A stretch of DNA of 64,000 bases from Phytophthora sp. 'mugwort' (GCA_033558025.1 JAUCEF010000011.1:1488001-1552000); one strand, 5' to 3'; positions 32,110-43,695 are shown, counted from the stretch's first letter. Notes: a model not told the origin generated them from the sequence alone. Translations and numbers: made by a program.

Positions 32110-32335
32110 TGTTGAAATAGCACCGCCCTTGCATGGTTCACTAGGGTAAGCGGTCCGCGGAACGGCCCATGCTGAACCGCAGGAACGCTCCTCCTATTAG
32201 CTGAACAGCCATGGATGATGAACAGCGACTACAGAAGGCCAAGGAAGGATAGAGGGACAACAGAGAGTAGCTTTAAGTAACTTTAATCTACTCACTTCGG
32301 TATTTGCCTCCAACATCAACAACCTCGACTCAACA
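32110..32335 (+). repeat. 3' LTR of copia element
   Basis: It begins TGTTGAAATAGCACCG just after the pol stop and ends CTCGACTCAACA, 226 bp. It matches the minus-strand LTR at 26440-26664 along its full length. Confidence 0.87.
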
Positions 32336-34029
32336 ATACGTAGTCGTGGGAATCGGTGTGAGTCCTATATTTTCGAATATGTCGTAAATATCGTTGGCGC
32401 AGTGGCAGGGCTTATCTTTAGATCCACGAAGTACATTCGGTCGAACACGCTGGGGCTAATCCGAGCCAAACATCCGATGTGCAGTGCTACCCAATATTTG
32501 GCAGCCAAGTTGCGTGATATGCGCGTAGAACGGATACATCCTCCTGGGATGCGAATGACGTCGCACAAAACTGGTCCAAGTCGTCGTTCTGTTTTCGTTG
32601 GCTATCGCGGTCAACTTACGCTAAATTATCACGCTGCCGTATCAGGCAGGGCACTCATTTTCTGCGACCACCCGGTACTGTCCAGCTTGAAAGTAAGCCC
32701 ATGAAATCTTATACTTTGCCTGAGCTCTGTCCACCTTCGATTACTACCCGGCAGGTGCGGGAACCCCCCCCCCCAAAAAAAAAAAAAAAAAAGACTGACC
32801 ACATATCGAGGCTGCCCCCTTAGTGAAAAAGGCGATTCAAGATGCAACTGCAACCTCTGGAGGTTTACTAAACCTGATGCTACCATCTTACCTCGTTCCA
32901 GACGCCTAGGCGCTAAATTCAAGGCAGAACAACAAAACCAATTTCAGCAATCCCCTCGATTATACTATATACATTATAACGCACAACTCACATGCCGTTT
33001 ACATATCTTGTTGTGTCCGCCGTCGCCAACCGTGCCGCTGCGTTTCCGTGGAAGTTAGCCTCCACATGACGAGCGTAAAGTTGAACCCTCAAAACATTAT
33101 CAACATGGACCAGGTTTCAAGATATTCAGAACCTAAATCAACGATTACTACACGCCACCTTTGAGAGGTTCTATTACGGAAAGGGTGAAGCAGCCACAAG
33201 CGCTTCACAGCCACGTTTACCGTCACTGCTGAGAGAGGTTTTCTGAAAAAGCCTCAGTTCTTTTTTCCAAAGCTAAAAAACAAGCCATGTCTCGAGAAGA
33301 AGTCATGGTCGACGTGGATCTGACAGGTATTTGGAACGGCATTTTCCTATTGGGGAATGCTGAAATGGTTATCCGCAGTCTCCAGAGACACGGTTTATCA
33401 GAAAATCGTACTGTATAATATCGATTCGTGCGGATGACACGTCAACTTCGTGCAACGTTACAACATACTCGTGCTGTTGGCCTTACCTATTGACGAATCT
33501 TCGTTAACCTCTCGATGCAGCTGTGAGCAGACGTTTCTAGGCTTTCTTCGGTGATAAAGTTGATAATTGTATTCCGATCCTCTAGAAGACCTAATGCCGA
33601 AACAGCCACCACTCCCTCTGCGGTACCTTCACTCCAAGCTTCAGGTAGATGCTCGGGTCTGCTCGAGTCGTCTTCGTCTCATAGTCCTCAAGCGCAGCAG
33701 CAACGAGCGCCTCAGTCTTCGCGACTAGCTGCGGGAAGTCCACGCTGTCTATATCAAAGTTCAAGCTATTCTTTTGGGGCACGGACATTCGTTCGACTTG
33801 TTCGCCCGATCTCACCAACCTTTACTGCAACTTGCACTTGCGTCACCAACTTAGCGAGCGATATATTTATGAATGCCTTGAAATGCCCACGTTGGCCTCG
33901 GTATTCGCAGGTAACGATATAAATAAATCGACCACAACTGGAAATGCAAATAGAAGTTACTCGCTCTAATTAAGAGTAGGGTGGCGTATATATATAGCAA
34001 TTGGCGGTGCGTTATTGTAAATCGACCGT
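32336..34029. other. No recognised gene; poly(C)-poly(A) tract
   Basis: Frames at 32401-32704 and 33551-33922 (plus) and 33591-33818 (minus) show no motif I know. A run of C then about 18 A lies at 32766-32791. Confidence 0.35.
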
Positions 34030-34175
34030 TTAATCGGAGTATTTAGAGGTAAAATAGGCAAAATGAGTGGTGAGCACAATACTATACACGTGAATAAGAA
34101 AAACGGTTCGCCATCTAAAGTCTTGAGAGTACATACTGCACTTGTGCACGACAAGGGTGTTGGAAACTGATGCAC
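34030..34175 (-). pseudogene. Fragment of the 22-kb Tc1/mariner-like family N-terminus
   Basis: The minus strand reads MYSQDFRWRTVFLIHVYSI, closely resembling MYYVDFRWRAVFLMHVYGV at the N-terminus of the transposase at 22.06 kb. It decays after about 35 residues. It abuts the pogo/Tigger relic. Confidence 0.45.
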
Positions 34176-34269
34176 AGCTACCGAATTCCTCGATAAGCTG
34201 GCCCCCTGTGGTACTTCGCCGAAGGGGCCGGCTCATCGATAAAATCCTGACCAGCAGCGTCTAATTCTA

Positions 34270-35500
34270 TTGGCAGAAAACCTCGGCAGACGCAGGGACT
34301 GCCAGCCGCACGCCATTAAGAGAATCGCGCTCCTAAGACCATGGAATAGACGACGCACACCGTCCGAGCAAAGCTGCTTGTCGTGCTCGAGGCTACTGGA
34401 AGAGAGCTACTGTAAGAGGGACGGCACGTCGCCACGGCCTCCTGCCCAGCCAAGTGCGACGCTGGGTCAAGAAACACGCGAAGCTTGAGGAGGCAGTGAT
34501 GAGGAATCCTCGCAGTCGCTCATTGAATGCAGGGCGCCCACGAGCTAAACCGGAACTCGAAGAAGAGTTGGCACAGTGGATTATCGAGCGGCGGACTCAA
34601 GCGATAGCTGTAACTACTAACCAAGTCATCTCCAAAGCCATTGCTATTGATCGCTCGTTTCGAGGGGGTAACCGGAAAGCTATATGGAGCTAAGTCTGCC
34701 CTTTTCTCCATCGCCACCGCTTAAGCATACGCCGCCGGACGCGCGTCGGGCAAAAGTTCAGCGGTCACCTGGCCGAAGTGCGGCGTGATTTTGTGGATGC
34801 TGTATATGAGCGTTTCTTTTCTGGGGGATCGCTAGAAGGAACACCACTAGCACTGCGCGTGAATATGGATGAAACTGCGGTATTATTTTAGATGACATCG
34901 AATACCAAAATACACGCTGTAAATGCTTGCACGATATCTGTGCGTGGGAGTGGATTAAATCTAGACGACTGGCTGCTTGCGTTGCGTGCGCCCAAGATTG
35001 GACCAGGTTACCTTTATTCGTCATCTTCAAAGTAAAAGAAGGCGCAATAATTGAGCAGAAGTTGGATCAAAATCTCCCCCTGGGGTATTCGGTTGCTCCC
35101 AAGAAAATGGTTGGATTGGCGAGAGGGGTGCCAGATTTGGCTTGAGAAAGTGTGGAAGGCCTTACGTTGAATCGTATTCTCGTCGTTTCTAATGCTGGAT
35201 GTATTTAAATGCCACACGCAGGCTTCATTTGTACGCAGCCTCGATGATTTTTGGGACGGAGATGGAATTTATCCCGGGCGGATACACTTGTGTACTCGAA
35301 CCTTGCGATGTTGGAATTAATAAGCCATTAGAATAAATCGGGATCTAAATCAAGGCTTGTGATATATAATCTGGTCGAATTGCACTGTCTTTTTCACTAT
35401 AGTTATTTATACCGAGCTCTAGATTTTATAAATCAACCACGACAAACGCATTGCAAAGCACAATATCAACTTCTCGTGAGCGATCCTCGGCCCAACAGGA
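34270..35500 (+). pseudogene. pogo/Tigger-type transposase with CENP-B-like domain, broken
   Basis: Blocks in order are LRRWVKKHAKLEEAVMRNPR and AGRPRAKPELEEELAQWIIE with RRTQAIAVTTNQVISKA (34454-34640), a CENP-B-type HTH. Next come GHLAEVRRDFVDAVYERF and LALRVNMDETAV (first Asp, about 34850-34885), after which a stop replaces the usual Phe-Asp. TSNTKIHAVNACTISVRGSG, LPLFVIFK and KMVGLARGVPDLA (corresponding to the family's W-xD-E region) follow. Near 35265 a shifted frame gives FIPGGYTCVLQPCDVGINKP, the family's QPCDVGxNKP motif. The order fits a full pogo/Tigger transposase of about 400 aa. Frameshifts near 34460, 34690 and 35250 and several stops inactivate it. Confidence 0.72.
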
Positions 35501-35599
35501 ATAGTCGATGATACTTTATTCAAGCTCGAGGGGGGAGGGTGTACGCTGATAACTCGACAAGGATTTTAACCCAACTATTCAAACAAATCTAACCGATTA

Positions 35600-38500
35600 T
35601 TAGGGCCTCGAAGGAGGCGATGGTGGTGACCCCGAGAATGTTGCCGGTGCTGCTGCTGCAATAGCTGTCGCTGGTAGACCCTTAGACAGAAATGTAGACG
35701 CAGGGATTGCTGTGCGTGCTGCAGTGTGGGTTGCAGGGTCTAATGGCGTCGTGTCAACTACTTCAGGGACTACCACGGGTGCGGCTATGACTGTCGTAGT
35801 GCCGTTTACCACACTGTCTGTGGTAGTAGTAGAACTTGCGCTGGACGGAGAAAGCTGATTCTTCGCAACACATCCAGTAACTGGCGTTGGTACTAATGCG
35901 TTGTTCCCAGAAGCACTAGTATCAGGGGGCTGGTCGCCGTTGGCTGCCTGTTCCGTCTCTGCCTGAGCTTTTCTAGCTTCAGCTGCCTTCTTCGCTTCGA
36001 GCACCTTCTCACGTTCTAGTTGCTGCAATCGAGCTTCTTCACTGATATAATACTCCTCCACCTGCGTCATCTGTGCCTCGAATTCCTCCCGAGACACAAA
36101 ACCCCGTGAATATAAGCGCCTTTTCTCTTCATCGCGAAGCTCTTGCGCGATACGATTCGTGACCTCGTGGTACGAAGCATCGATGTCAGCAGTCGCACCT
36201 CCAATAAACTCCATCCATCTCTTGCCTGCCTTGCTAATACTGTTCCCTTCTAAGAAAGATTTGCTATCTTCCTCCCCCTCGGTAGGACCTGCCATCTCAA
36301 CATCGTCCTCCCCGATTGCATTCTCATCCTCTTGTTCTTCTTTCTCACCGCCTTCCTGTTCGCTTTCGTCTTCACCATCTTCTGGAGATGATGAGCGCCG
36401 TATCGCCTTCAAATACGCTAAATATTCACTATTATGCTTGGCATGTTCGGCATCCAGCTCGCTGTCATCGATCATCGACCCAAGCTCACAATTCCAGCAA
36501 ATGTTTTCGTCACCGTTCTCCTTCGCACACTTCTTGTGATAATATTTTGTGCATGTAGGGCAGCGGATTAACCTGTACAGCGCTCCTTTTTCTTCACACA
36601 ACTCACACGTTACTTTTTCAGGTTGTGTACGTTTACGCTCACTGTCGAGCGTCGGAACGAACCACGTTCCTGTTCCAGACACATTCACATTGGGCACATC
36701 TGAAGATTGATCCGTTGTAGCAGCAGTTAGGCCATTTGCAGGTAAATTTTGCTGCGAGGCTCCATCGCGAGGTCTAGGCGATGGTGACTCTGCGTCACTA
36801 TCCTCCGAGTCACTCAGACTCGTGAGGTCCACCACATCTAAGAGCTTCAACTGTGATCGGCTCATTTCTTCAGGATCTTCCTCCTCCTCGCCGTCTTCAT
36901 CACCACACTCGCGCATAAATGTCAAAAAGTCAGGACTACAGTATCCCAGATTCGGAGGCTCCACAGGCAAAATTTCACGGGGTGCGGCATTGACTTTAAC
37001 AAATTCAAATCCATCAGCATCAGTCGAGCTATTCACATCAATTGGCGGTGGTTTAGTATGCCGCTTCTCTTCATGTGTACGTTGAACCCCTTCAAAATGT
37101 TTTTTCTTGGGCAATAGTACATTAGTACTGTTGGGTGCTTGGGTCTTATCAGGGTTGGAGGCTGGGGCTGAAGGTGCTTTTGTCGATCCAGAATCTGTCA
37201 CAGTAGCAGGAACAGGGGTCGTTGCTGTAGAGGAGGAGGCTGGTTTGGTTGTTTCTCTCGGCTTCATTGTCGTAGATACGGGGACAGGCGTCGACGTTAC
37301 TGAGGATGTTGTTGGCGCCGTTGCCATCACTCCTAAAGTCACTACAGCGCTAGGTGTCGAGCTCGTTTGACCTGGTGTCGATGCTGCCTCGGTTGATGGT
37401 GGCGATATTGCTGCAAACTTCGGTATTGATTTTGCAGCCACATGTCGCACTGCTGTCACTGCTGATGACGATGGTGTCTTGGCGACAGATTGAGACTTAG
37501 CGGATGACGTCGAAGTGTCTGTCGCTGCTGTAGTTGACGCTTTAGGTGCCGCAGACTCGGTGGTCGACGAGGTTGCCGTGGTCTTTGAGGTTGCTGATGT
37601 CGTGGATGGTGGAGCTATCGTTGCTGCTTCTGCTGGTCCCGTCACTTCATTTGGTTTAGTAAAGCCAACAGATTTCATTGTTGTCGTGGCGGATAGTCCC
37701 ACAGACATTGAAATTGCTGCGTTAAACGTCGATGATGACGGCGGGTGGCTTCGTCTAGCCACTGCCAAACCATCGAACACCGTGACGAAGTCGGACGCTT
37801 TGAATTCGATCCAGTCAAGCACTCGCGACTGGAAAAGCGGGTCTTCTTCTTCGATCGTTTTCACTTTCAGCTCCGCTTGATCAGCATCTTCTTCTCCATT
37901 CCTTGCAGCAGTTGACGCTGTAACAGTAGAAGGAGCAGAAGCAGGAGCAGGAGCAGGAGCAGTATTGTTGTCACCTTGTTTCTTGGTCGACTGCGGTCCT
38001 TCCTCCTTCTCCTCTTTTTCCTTGTCCGACGTCCCTGTCACCTTCTTCTTCTCTTCCTTCTTATCGTCCTCCACAACAACAGGCAGCGGTTTCAACTCCG
38101 CTGGCTTCGGATCTACTGTCTTCTCCGCAACTCGCGAAGTTGAAGCCGCCGTCTCCTCCTGTGCACTCGTCCTTGCCATCACCCCAGCCTCTCCACCTGT
38201 CGACTGCGAGAAAGCACCAACAATTCCTTTCACCGCCGCCTTCATCTTCATCTGAGTACCCTCCTCCATCGACGGGAAGTCGCTCGCCACGAACGTCGCA
38301 GTCGGAAGTAAACGACTCTGGAACAGTCCGCGAGGCTCCTTCTCTTCCTCCTTTTCTTCACGTTTCATCGTCTTTATACTCGCTCTCGTGACGCTCTGAA
38401 CCTCCACTTCATCGTCCTCTTCATCATCCGAGACGAGATCGATCACGTCCGGCTGCTTCTTGGCTACAGGCGTCGGCTTCTTCGGCACATCCCTGTCCTC

Positions 38501-38743
38501 CGCGTCCTTATTTGAGGCATTTCCGGTCTCATTGTACCTCCTCTTCTTGCCCAGTGAGTGCGCTCGAGGACCGGCATCCTCATTGCGTCTGTAGGTTAGC
38601 ACACCGCTGCTCACTGCGATCCGCCGCGCCGTCGGACGGAACTTCAGTGCCTTGCAGTGACACTTGTCGCACACCTCCCGCTCCGGGCTGAAGTTGAGGC
38701 AGCCGCACTCGCGGCACGTCACGCCCCGAGCTCCGCGCGCCAT
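35600..38743 (-). CDS. PHD-finger protein with SUMO-interaction-like motifs, about 1047 aa
   Basis: This is a long intronless minus-strand frame, one of two intact genes here. The open frame extends 27 codons upstream (to 38824). I prefer the ATG at 38743 (MARGARGVTCRECGC), because it begins just before a conserved-looking zinc module and leaves a normal promoter space. Residues 10-30 have CRECGC...CDKCHC, a four-Cys zinc-ribbon-like module. DVIDLVSDDEEDDE (about 99-112) and DVVDLTSLSDSEDSD (about 632-650) resemble SUMO-interaction motifs (hydrophobic core plus acidic tail). Long Ser/Thr/Pro/Ala-rich disordered stretches fill the middle. A PHD finger lies at about 711-750 (CELC...CPTC...HKKC...CWNC), a module that commonly reads histone H3 tails. 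Acidic and coiled-coil-like segments (SREEFEAQMTQVEEYYISEE, about 885-945) follow. A nuclear chromatin-associated role is likely; the exact function is unknown. Confidence 0.85.
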   Translation of the reverse strand: MARGARGVTCRECGCLNFSPEREVCDKCHCKALKFRPTARRIAVSSGVLTYRRNEDAGPRAHSLGKKRRYNETGNASNKDAEDRDVPKKPTPVAKKQPDVIDLVSDDEEDDEVEVQSVTRASIKTMKREEKEEEKEPRGLFQSRLLPTATFVASDFPSMEEGTQMKMKAAVKGIVGAFSQSTGGEAGVMARTSAQEETAASTSRVAEKTVDPKPAELKPLPVVVEDDKKEEKKKVTGTSDKEKEEKEEGPQSTKKQGDNNTAPAPAPASAPSTVTASTAARNGEEDADQAELKVKTIEEEDPLFQSRVLDWIEFKASDFVTVFDGLAVARRSHPPSSSTFNAAISMSVGLSATTTMKSVGFTKPNEVTGPAEAATIAPPSTTSATSKTTATSSTTESAAPKASTTAATDTSTSSAKSQSVAKTPSSSAVTAVRHVAAKSIPKFAAISPPSTEAASTPGQTSSTPSAVVTLGVMATAPTTSSVTSTPVPVSTTMKPRETTKPASSSTATTPVPATVTDSGSTKAPSAPASNPDKTQAPNSTNVLLPKKKHFEGVQRTHEEKRHTKPPPIDVNSSTDADGFEFVKVNAAPREILPVEPPNLGYCSPDFLTFMRECGDEDGEEEEDPEEMSRSQLKLLDVVDLTSLSDSEDSDAESPSPRPRDGASQQNLPANGLTAATTDQSSDVPNVNVSGTGTWFVPTLDSERKRTQPEKVTCELCEEKGALYRLIRCPTCTKYYHKKCAKENGDENICWNCELGSMIDDSELDAEHAKHNSEYLAYLKAIRRSSSPEDGEDESEQEGGEKEEQEDENAIGEDDVEMAGPTEGEEDSKSFLEGNSISKAGKRWMEFIGGATADIDASYHEVTNRIAQELRDEEKRRLYSRGFVSREEFEAQMTQVEEYYISEEARLQQLEREKVLEAKKAAEARKAQAETEQAANGDQPPDTSASGNNALVPTPVTGCVAKNQLSPSSASSTTTTDSVVNGTTTVIAAPVVVPEVVDTTPLDPATHTAARTAIPASTFLSKGLPATAIAAAAPATFSGSPPSPPSRP

Positions 38744-38930
38744 CAGCGTTGTGTGGCAAGACTGCAATATCAAATGCGCGCTGATTGGCTGAAATATAGG
38801 CCAAAAATACAAAAAAGTAGCCATGTGTCACCGAACATGCAACTGCTATATTTAGTCCTAAATGTAGAAGTTATAGTAAGTTGTAGTTGTTGACGTTGCA
38901 GCGCATGACCTGAAGGCAGAAGGGAGCTCA
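38744..38930. promoter_or_regulatory. Shared bidirectional promoter region, 187 bp
   Basis: This is the only sequence between the start codons of two divergent intact genes. It contains GATTGGCTG (38783-38791), an inverted CCAAT-box-like element. No TATA box is clear. If the longer 1074-aa start of the PHD gene were used, the gap would shrink to 106 bp. Confidence 0.55.
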
Positions 38931-41900
38931 ATGCAGCCAGGCCACGCCCAGGTACATGGGAGCGATGTGCCATACGAGACGGCGCAAGATCTAGAGGAAG
39001 ATAAGCGACCGGCGCCGTCTGCAGCAGCTATAGAGAGCGACAACTTCAGCTCGATCTGGGACGACGTCGACGGTACCGATGCGCCGGAGGAGCTGAGGTC
39101 GTCACGAGACCGCGACGCACGCTCACTCATCGACGTGCTGTCTCGTCAGGTGCAGAACCGAGAGATCCCGCAGTATTTGGACGAGTTTGAGGTGGTGATC
39201 CCCGATGCTGAGCTCTTAATCGGCGCTGTGCCAATTGAGGAAGTGCAACAGCGCGAGCAACAGGTCGAAGAAGCCAAGCTGCGTCAAGCTGAGCTTGAGA
39301 GCAGCTTGTACCGCCAGCGAGAGATCCATTTGGCTCGCCAAGAGGCGCTTGCGCGAGGACGATTACTACAGGAAGCTCGTCGACGACATGCAGAACTGGT
39401 ACTGAAAGACCGACAAGCGGCTGAGGCCATGCAGTTACGAGCAAGACGAATTGGGCACGTGTTTCAACAAGCTGAAACGCACTTAAAGGACACACTGAAG
39501 AAACAAGAGGCACGAGTGGAGCAGCTTTACGGATCGTTGGTGCCTTCACGCGTCCCGCAGAGTCGAAAACGATACCGTGTGGAGTGGGCTCGGATCCCGT
39601 TAACAATTTGTATTCGCGGCAAAATGTTGAATGCTGTAAAGGACAAGTTACCACAGGGTCAATACGTCATGGTAGCGACTTTGTACGATCGTCTGGGTGG
39701 TCACGCGCTGCACTGGACGAACTGGGACCCGGAAGTATCTCCAACCTCTACTACTACCAATGATAACAATACTACGCATACACATGTTGGTCGCCCAAAC
39801 TTCACACGGCCGTTCCACCACCGCGGCCGCTTCTACAATACGGAAGTGGCAGTGAGTCAGGACATGTTTGTGGTTTGTCCGCCAGAAATCGAGCTCCGAC
39901 CTGGCAACACACTTGTTTTTGAGCTGTTTTTGCTATCCCAGGCGACGACTGCGGCGTATACTGGGAGCCATGTGATGACTATGCCGAGACGAAGACGGCA
40001 TCATGGTGGCCAATTCTTAGACGAGACTGTGGCTATGCAAACCGATCGTGTCGTAGCATGGGGAGCCTTGCCACTTACTACTTCAGAGTTCCAAGTCGTG
40101 CATGGTAAATTCAAGCTGCCGTTATTGCGTGGAGAAATGGATCATACGATGGATAAGTACCAGGACATGGAGAAAATGTACCAAGCCGACTTGTCTTCGT
40201 GGCTCTGCAATTTCTATCTACAAGTGTATCACCTTCCGAAATCTCCGGCAGTGTTGCTACATCGAGCACCACGAAATGGACCCCGTGGCGAAGACGCATT
40301 CGATGCGGAGATCGACGAACGTGGAGGATTAATCCGACTCATGCTCCCCGAAGTGGAAAACAACCATCAACGGTATATGCGTAAAATGTCCACTACAGTA
40401 CCGACTATTCCAGCGATTCGAAAGCGCTCACTGTCTCCTGTCAGTGAACGCAGTTATGGTGGGCTAAACCAGGACGAAGATTACCAAGAAGTGGGAGATG
40501 AAGACATTAAACGAAGGGGGAATCGCAGTGGTGGTGCAGTAGTGAAGCCGTATTCGTCCACTTCAACGGCGCTGGTGGACGAAGATGATGCAACTTCTCC
40601 CTATCCGAAGAAAAAGAAGACCAAACCACCCTCACAAATGTTGTCTCTCACGCGACGGCGGTGGGAGCATTGGTTTGCAGGTCTCAGCCCCACCAAGAAG
40701 ACTCGTGTCTATGTAAGTGAAATCGCAAATAGGTAACTATCTAAAAAACCTGATTAATTATTAACTTTTCTTGGTGTGCTTAAATATTCTAATAGTCAGG
40801 TGATGCGATCGCGATGCAGCAGGATCGGAACCTCGTCCATAAAACAATTCCAATTGAGAATGAAACTCATGACAAGGACGACCATGAACCGATGCTAAAT
40901 GACCAGACAAGTGGTCGTCAGATAGGATTTAATGAGCTACAAATATCGGACAAGTTTGATGGCATTGACGAAGATCTGGAAATCCCTGAAGACGACACAA
41001 CGCTTAAACGGCAGCAGCAGCAGCTTGATGTGGAGAATTATACGTACTCCGTGAACGCCTCTGCTTCGATGGAGACGGCTCGTCATCAACGATTTCATGC
41101 TCAGCGAAAGCTGCACTACTTGCGGCACGAATTGCTGGTTGATTTGGGGTTCTCAAACTGGCATACGCTCGAGTTCTGGCGACTCATAGCGATGTTGTTG
41201 TTTGCGTGCTGGATACGCCTGTACGTACACTACATCACGCAGTGGCTGTTTCTTCGGGGCAATCGAGTGCCAGTTTACGACTTCCAGCCGCGATGGACTA
41301 CGTGCATAGTCAAATATACGTGGCAAACTGTCGCGACCCAAACGGAAATCGGCCTGCTTGCGTTGGGGGTGCTAGGCAACACGATGATGTTTGGGTTCCT
41401 GTCTGGAGCAGCAGCGCTGGGTCAACGATACGTCGGAGATCTACCAGCGTTCGGCTCGAACTTCGTTGTCTGTGCTGGAATTGGAACCGTCCTGGATCCG
41501 TTTCTCGTGCTTGTAGTCGATGTGCTCTCGCACCACTATGGATGCTCACAACTGAGCGAGTGTTCTGTATCGCTGACAGCGTCTGGCTGCTCCTGCGTGA
41601 ACGGCGATTGGTTTAAGCTGTATGTGCGCTTCCAGGCGCAAGAAGGCAGTGGTCTTGTTGGTATCTTCATTGTCCTTATCCTGTATGTGGCACTAACGTG
41701 TCTTTCGCTCGTGGCGCTCTATGTCTACCTACTTTACATCCACATGAACGGTCGAATGATCGACGTATACCGACGTATACACGGCCATGAAGACGCATTT
41801 TTCGTCCCACATGACGCTGAAATATCACTGCAAGAGCTGCAAACTGTCTGTGCTCAAGCCACACGCTGGAAAGGTCCGCGTGGTACACAACGCAAGGTAT

Positions 41901-42205
41901 TTGTGCACGAGTACACGTTGTCGGATCCGTTTGACCCTCTCTTCCGCGAAACAAATACACATATAGCTGTGTATAACGTGGAACTCGATGGAACTCGAGA
42001 GCTTCATCGTCACTTTCTCAAAATGCCAGATGGAGCGGTGCTGGAATTATTCGGTGAGCTTGGTGCAAATACCGATGGTAACTGGAAGAGCGATGCCCCT
42101 CAGGGTGCGGCGTCGCTTGCATTACTGTACAACATTCTCCAGGATGTGCAGCGAGACGACAGCTCCGCTTCAATGGCCAGCACTGCTTTGTTTGACGGTC
42201 TTTAG
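38931..42205 (+). CDS. Coiled-coil and four-pass membrane protein, two exons, 1063 aa
   Basis: Exon 1 (38931-40712, 594 codons) and exon 2 (40796-42205) join in frame across an 83-nt intron, giving ...TRVY-SGDAIAMQQ.... The N-terminus is acidic. Residues about 104-205 form a long Glu/Gln/Arg-rich coiled coil (EEVQQREQQVEEAKLRQAEL onward). Residues about 215-400 form a conserved-looking beta-rich region starting RVEWARIPLTICIRGKMLNA then QGQYVMVATLYDRLGGH, which could be a C2-like fold. A basic patch (PKKKKTKPP) lies near 575. Exon 2 encodes four hydrophobic segments, at about 721-746, 779-802, 816-838 and 881-909, then a folded soluble C-terminus. It may be the oomycete relative of OFCC1-type proteins, a weak recollection only. 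It shares a promoter region with the PHD gene. No frame damage is seen. Confidence 0.85.
40713..40795 (+). other. Intron of the membrane-protein gene, 83 nt
   Basis: The donor is GTAAGT, an A/T-rich body contains TTATTAACTT as a possible branch site, and the acceptor is TTCTAATAG. The intron is phase 0 and removes the in-frame TAG at 40734. The alternative acceptor four bases downstream (GTCAG) would break the frame. Confidence 0.85.
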
Positions 42206-43442
42206 AAAATTTAGTGTATGATGTTGAGTTCACATGTGAAAGCTCGAGCACATTAATATTGGAATTATCCTTTTATCAATAATAGTTTCTAAATAATCAT
42301 TTTAAAGCCTGTACAACTTTCCTATGATTGCGAGGCCCAGCCCTGCGAAAGTTTATTGCATTCAGTGTAATAGATAACGCCTTATGATTGGAAATCTGCG
42401 AAAAGACCGAGATATCTCTTAAAAATATGATGTGTTGACGATCCGCGCATTTCACAGGAAACCCATTATTAAAGTGATTAACAGAAGAAGTAGTGAAACG
42501 CCGAGCTTTTGCAGTGGCAGACAGTTTTAGTACCGAAGGCTATTATATTCTAAGTAAAGTACTTATAACCTTAGTTTATGTTACTATTGCTGTTCAGCTT
42601 CAGGCCAAGCGCTCTCTTGTCGGCGCCCAACCAGACCTTTGTAAATGAGAAGAAAAAAAAAGCGGAACAGCTTAGGGAACACCTGGGGTTTTATGTCGGC
42701 TATCACGGCTACAGTGGACCCATGGCGTTTGCCACCACGAAATGAACGATACGTATCGGCATGTCATGCTGCGCTTTACACACGACCCCCCCCCCACACA
42801 CACACACACATACACACACACATACACGCTGATTTCAATAGCGTTGCCGGCCACCGTTTCGGAAACTGAAACAAGCTGCTGTACACGAGAAACATATTAA
42901 GCAGGGGTAATGTGAATGGTTTTACTCTTAATCTACATACATAAATTATCGGTAAATATGGATAGCACATGCCTGGTAGACCTGGCCGTCCAGGCCCTGG
43001 CCCAGCCTTAGCAGCTTATTCAGAGACTGTCTGACCTCCTCGACAGGCGTCTCCACCTCTTACTCCTCCTCCAGTAGCATCTTCACAGCGAGAGGGCATC
43101 GACCTCTGTCTTAGTCTTATGATATGAAACTCTAATCTAATTACTAATTTAAAGCCGGCACAAGAGGCTGATACCGGTAATGTCACTGAGGGCCAAGGTC
43201 ACTAGTCATCCACGCTGTACTTGGTTATCTTGATCTGTTGAGTTGATCAATCGGATGTGAACCTATATTTCTGACTTTTGACTATAATTACGAGGTAGAT
43301 CGATGAATTCAGTTTACCTCGATAACAGTTCAGATTCATTCACGAGCTTTATGTACCCCTCTCTTGTAACATTAGTTATTCATATTAAGGACTTAAAAAC
43401 GATTTAGGTATCTAATATTTAAACAGTACAGCAAAAGAGCAA
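42206..43442. other. Intergenic, no recognised gene
   Basis: This is the AT-rich 3' flank of the membrane-protein gene, followed by unassigned sequence. No coding region is supported. Confidence 0.35.
42786..42826. repeat. C-run and (CA)n microsatellite
   Basis: A run of C is followed by CACACA repeats interrupted twice by TA. Confidence 0.9.
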
Positions 43443-43695
43443 TTATAGCACCTCGTGAAGAACTGCAACAGAGTATCGGAATGTCTCTAAGTCGCATGGG
43501 AACGACTGTGGAAGCTTTCGGTGGCGTCGCAGTTTGCTTTTGCCTGTGTGCTGGAGTTTGTACTTAATGCCCCCCCAAATTTCATCACACACTTCATCAC
43601 TTTTGTTTTGCAAGGTGAGGAAGATTTTATCCAGTGTCTTAACGTTAAGCGACGCATACGACTTTCTTACAGACTGTACTAGCTCATTAATATTG
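43443..43695 (-). pseudogene. Tc1/mariner-like transposase, C-terminal part (split by Harbinger insertion)
   Basis: On the minus strand, immediately after the Harbinger terminus and TAA, the frame reads YNINELVQSVRKSYASLNV, TLDKIFLTLQNKSDEVCDEI, GGIKYKLQHTGKSKLRRHRK and LPQSFPC. This is the C-terminal tail of oomycete mariner-like transposases (helix, then IFLTLQ, then YKLxHxxKxKLRRxxxLP). The frame appears longer (to 43805) only because it runs through the Harbinger terminal repeat. Its upstream partner is at 46191-47150. Confidence 0.72.

Larger units (their letters stand above)
27895..32335 (+). mobile_element. Ty1/copia element, full length, defective, mismatched LTRs
   Basis: LTRs at 27895-28128 and 32110-32335 enclose gag, protease, integrase, reverse transcriptase and RNase H in copia order. 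The two LTRs share only their ends and short blocks. The 5' LTR has its own middle, while the 3' LTR matches the LTR at 26.44-26.66 kb instead. The flanking 5-mers (CATAT and ATACG) do not match. Many frameshifts and stops break the polyprotein. Confidence 0.88.

Noticed and set aside
37107..37880. Plus-strand frames of 87-131 aa opposite the PHD gene
   Set aside because: They are antisense shadows of the Ser/Thr/Ala-rich disordered region, whose codons give open antisense frames.
38744..38824. A 27-residue N-terminal extension of the PHD protein, possibly a signal anchor
   Set aside because: It is hydrophobic by chance and lies in the short intergenic promoter space. The ATG at 38743 starts a Cys4 module expected in a nuclear protein. 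A signal sequence makes no sense with a PHD finger.
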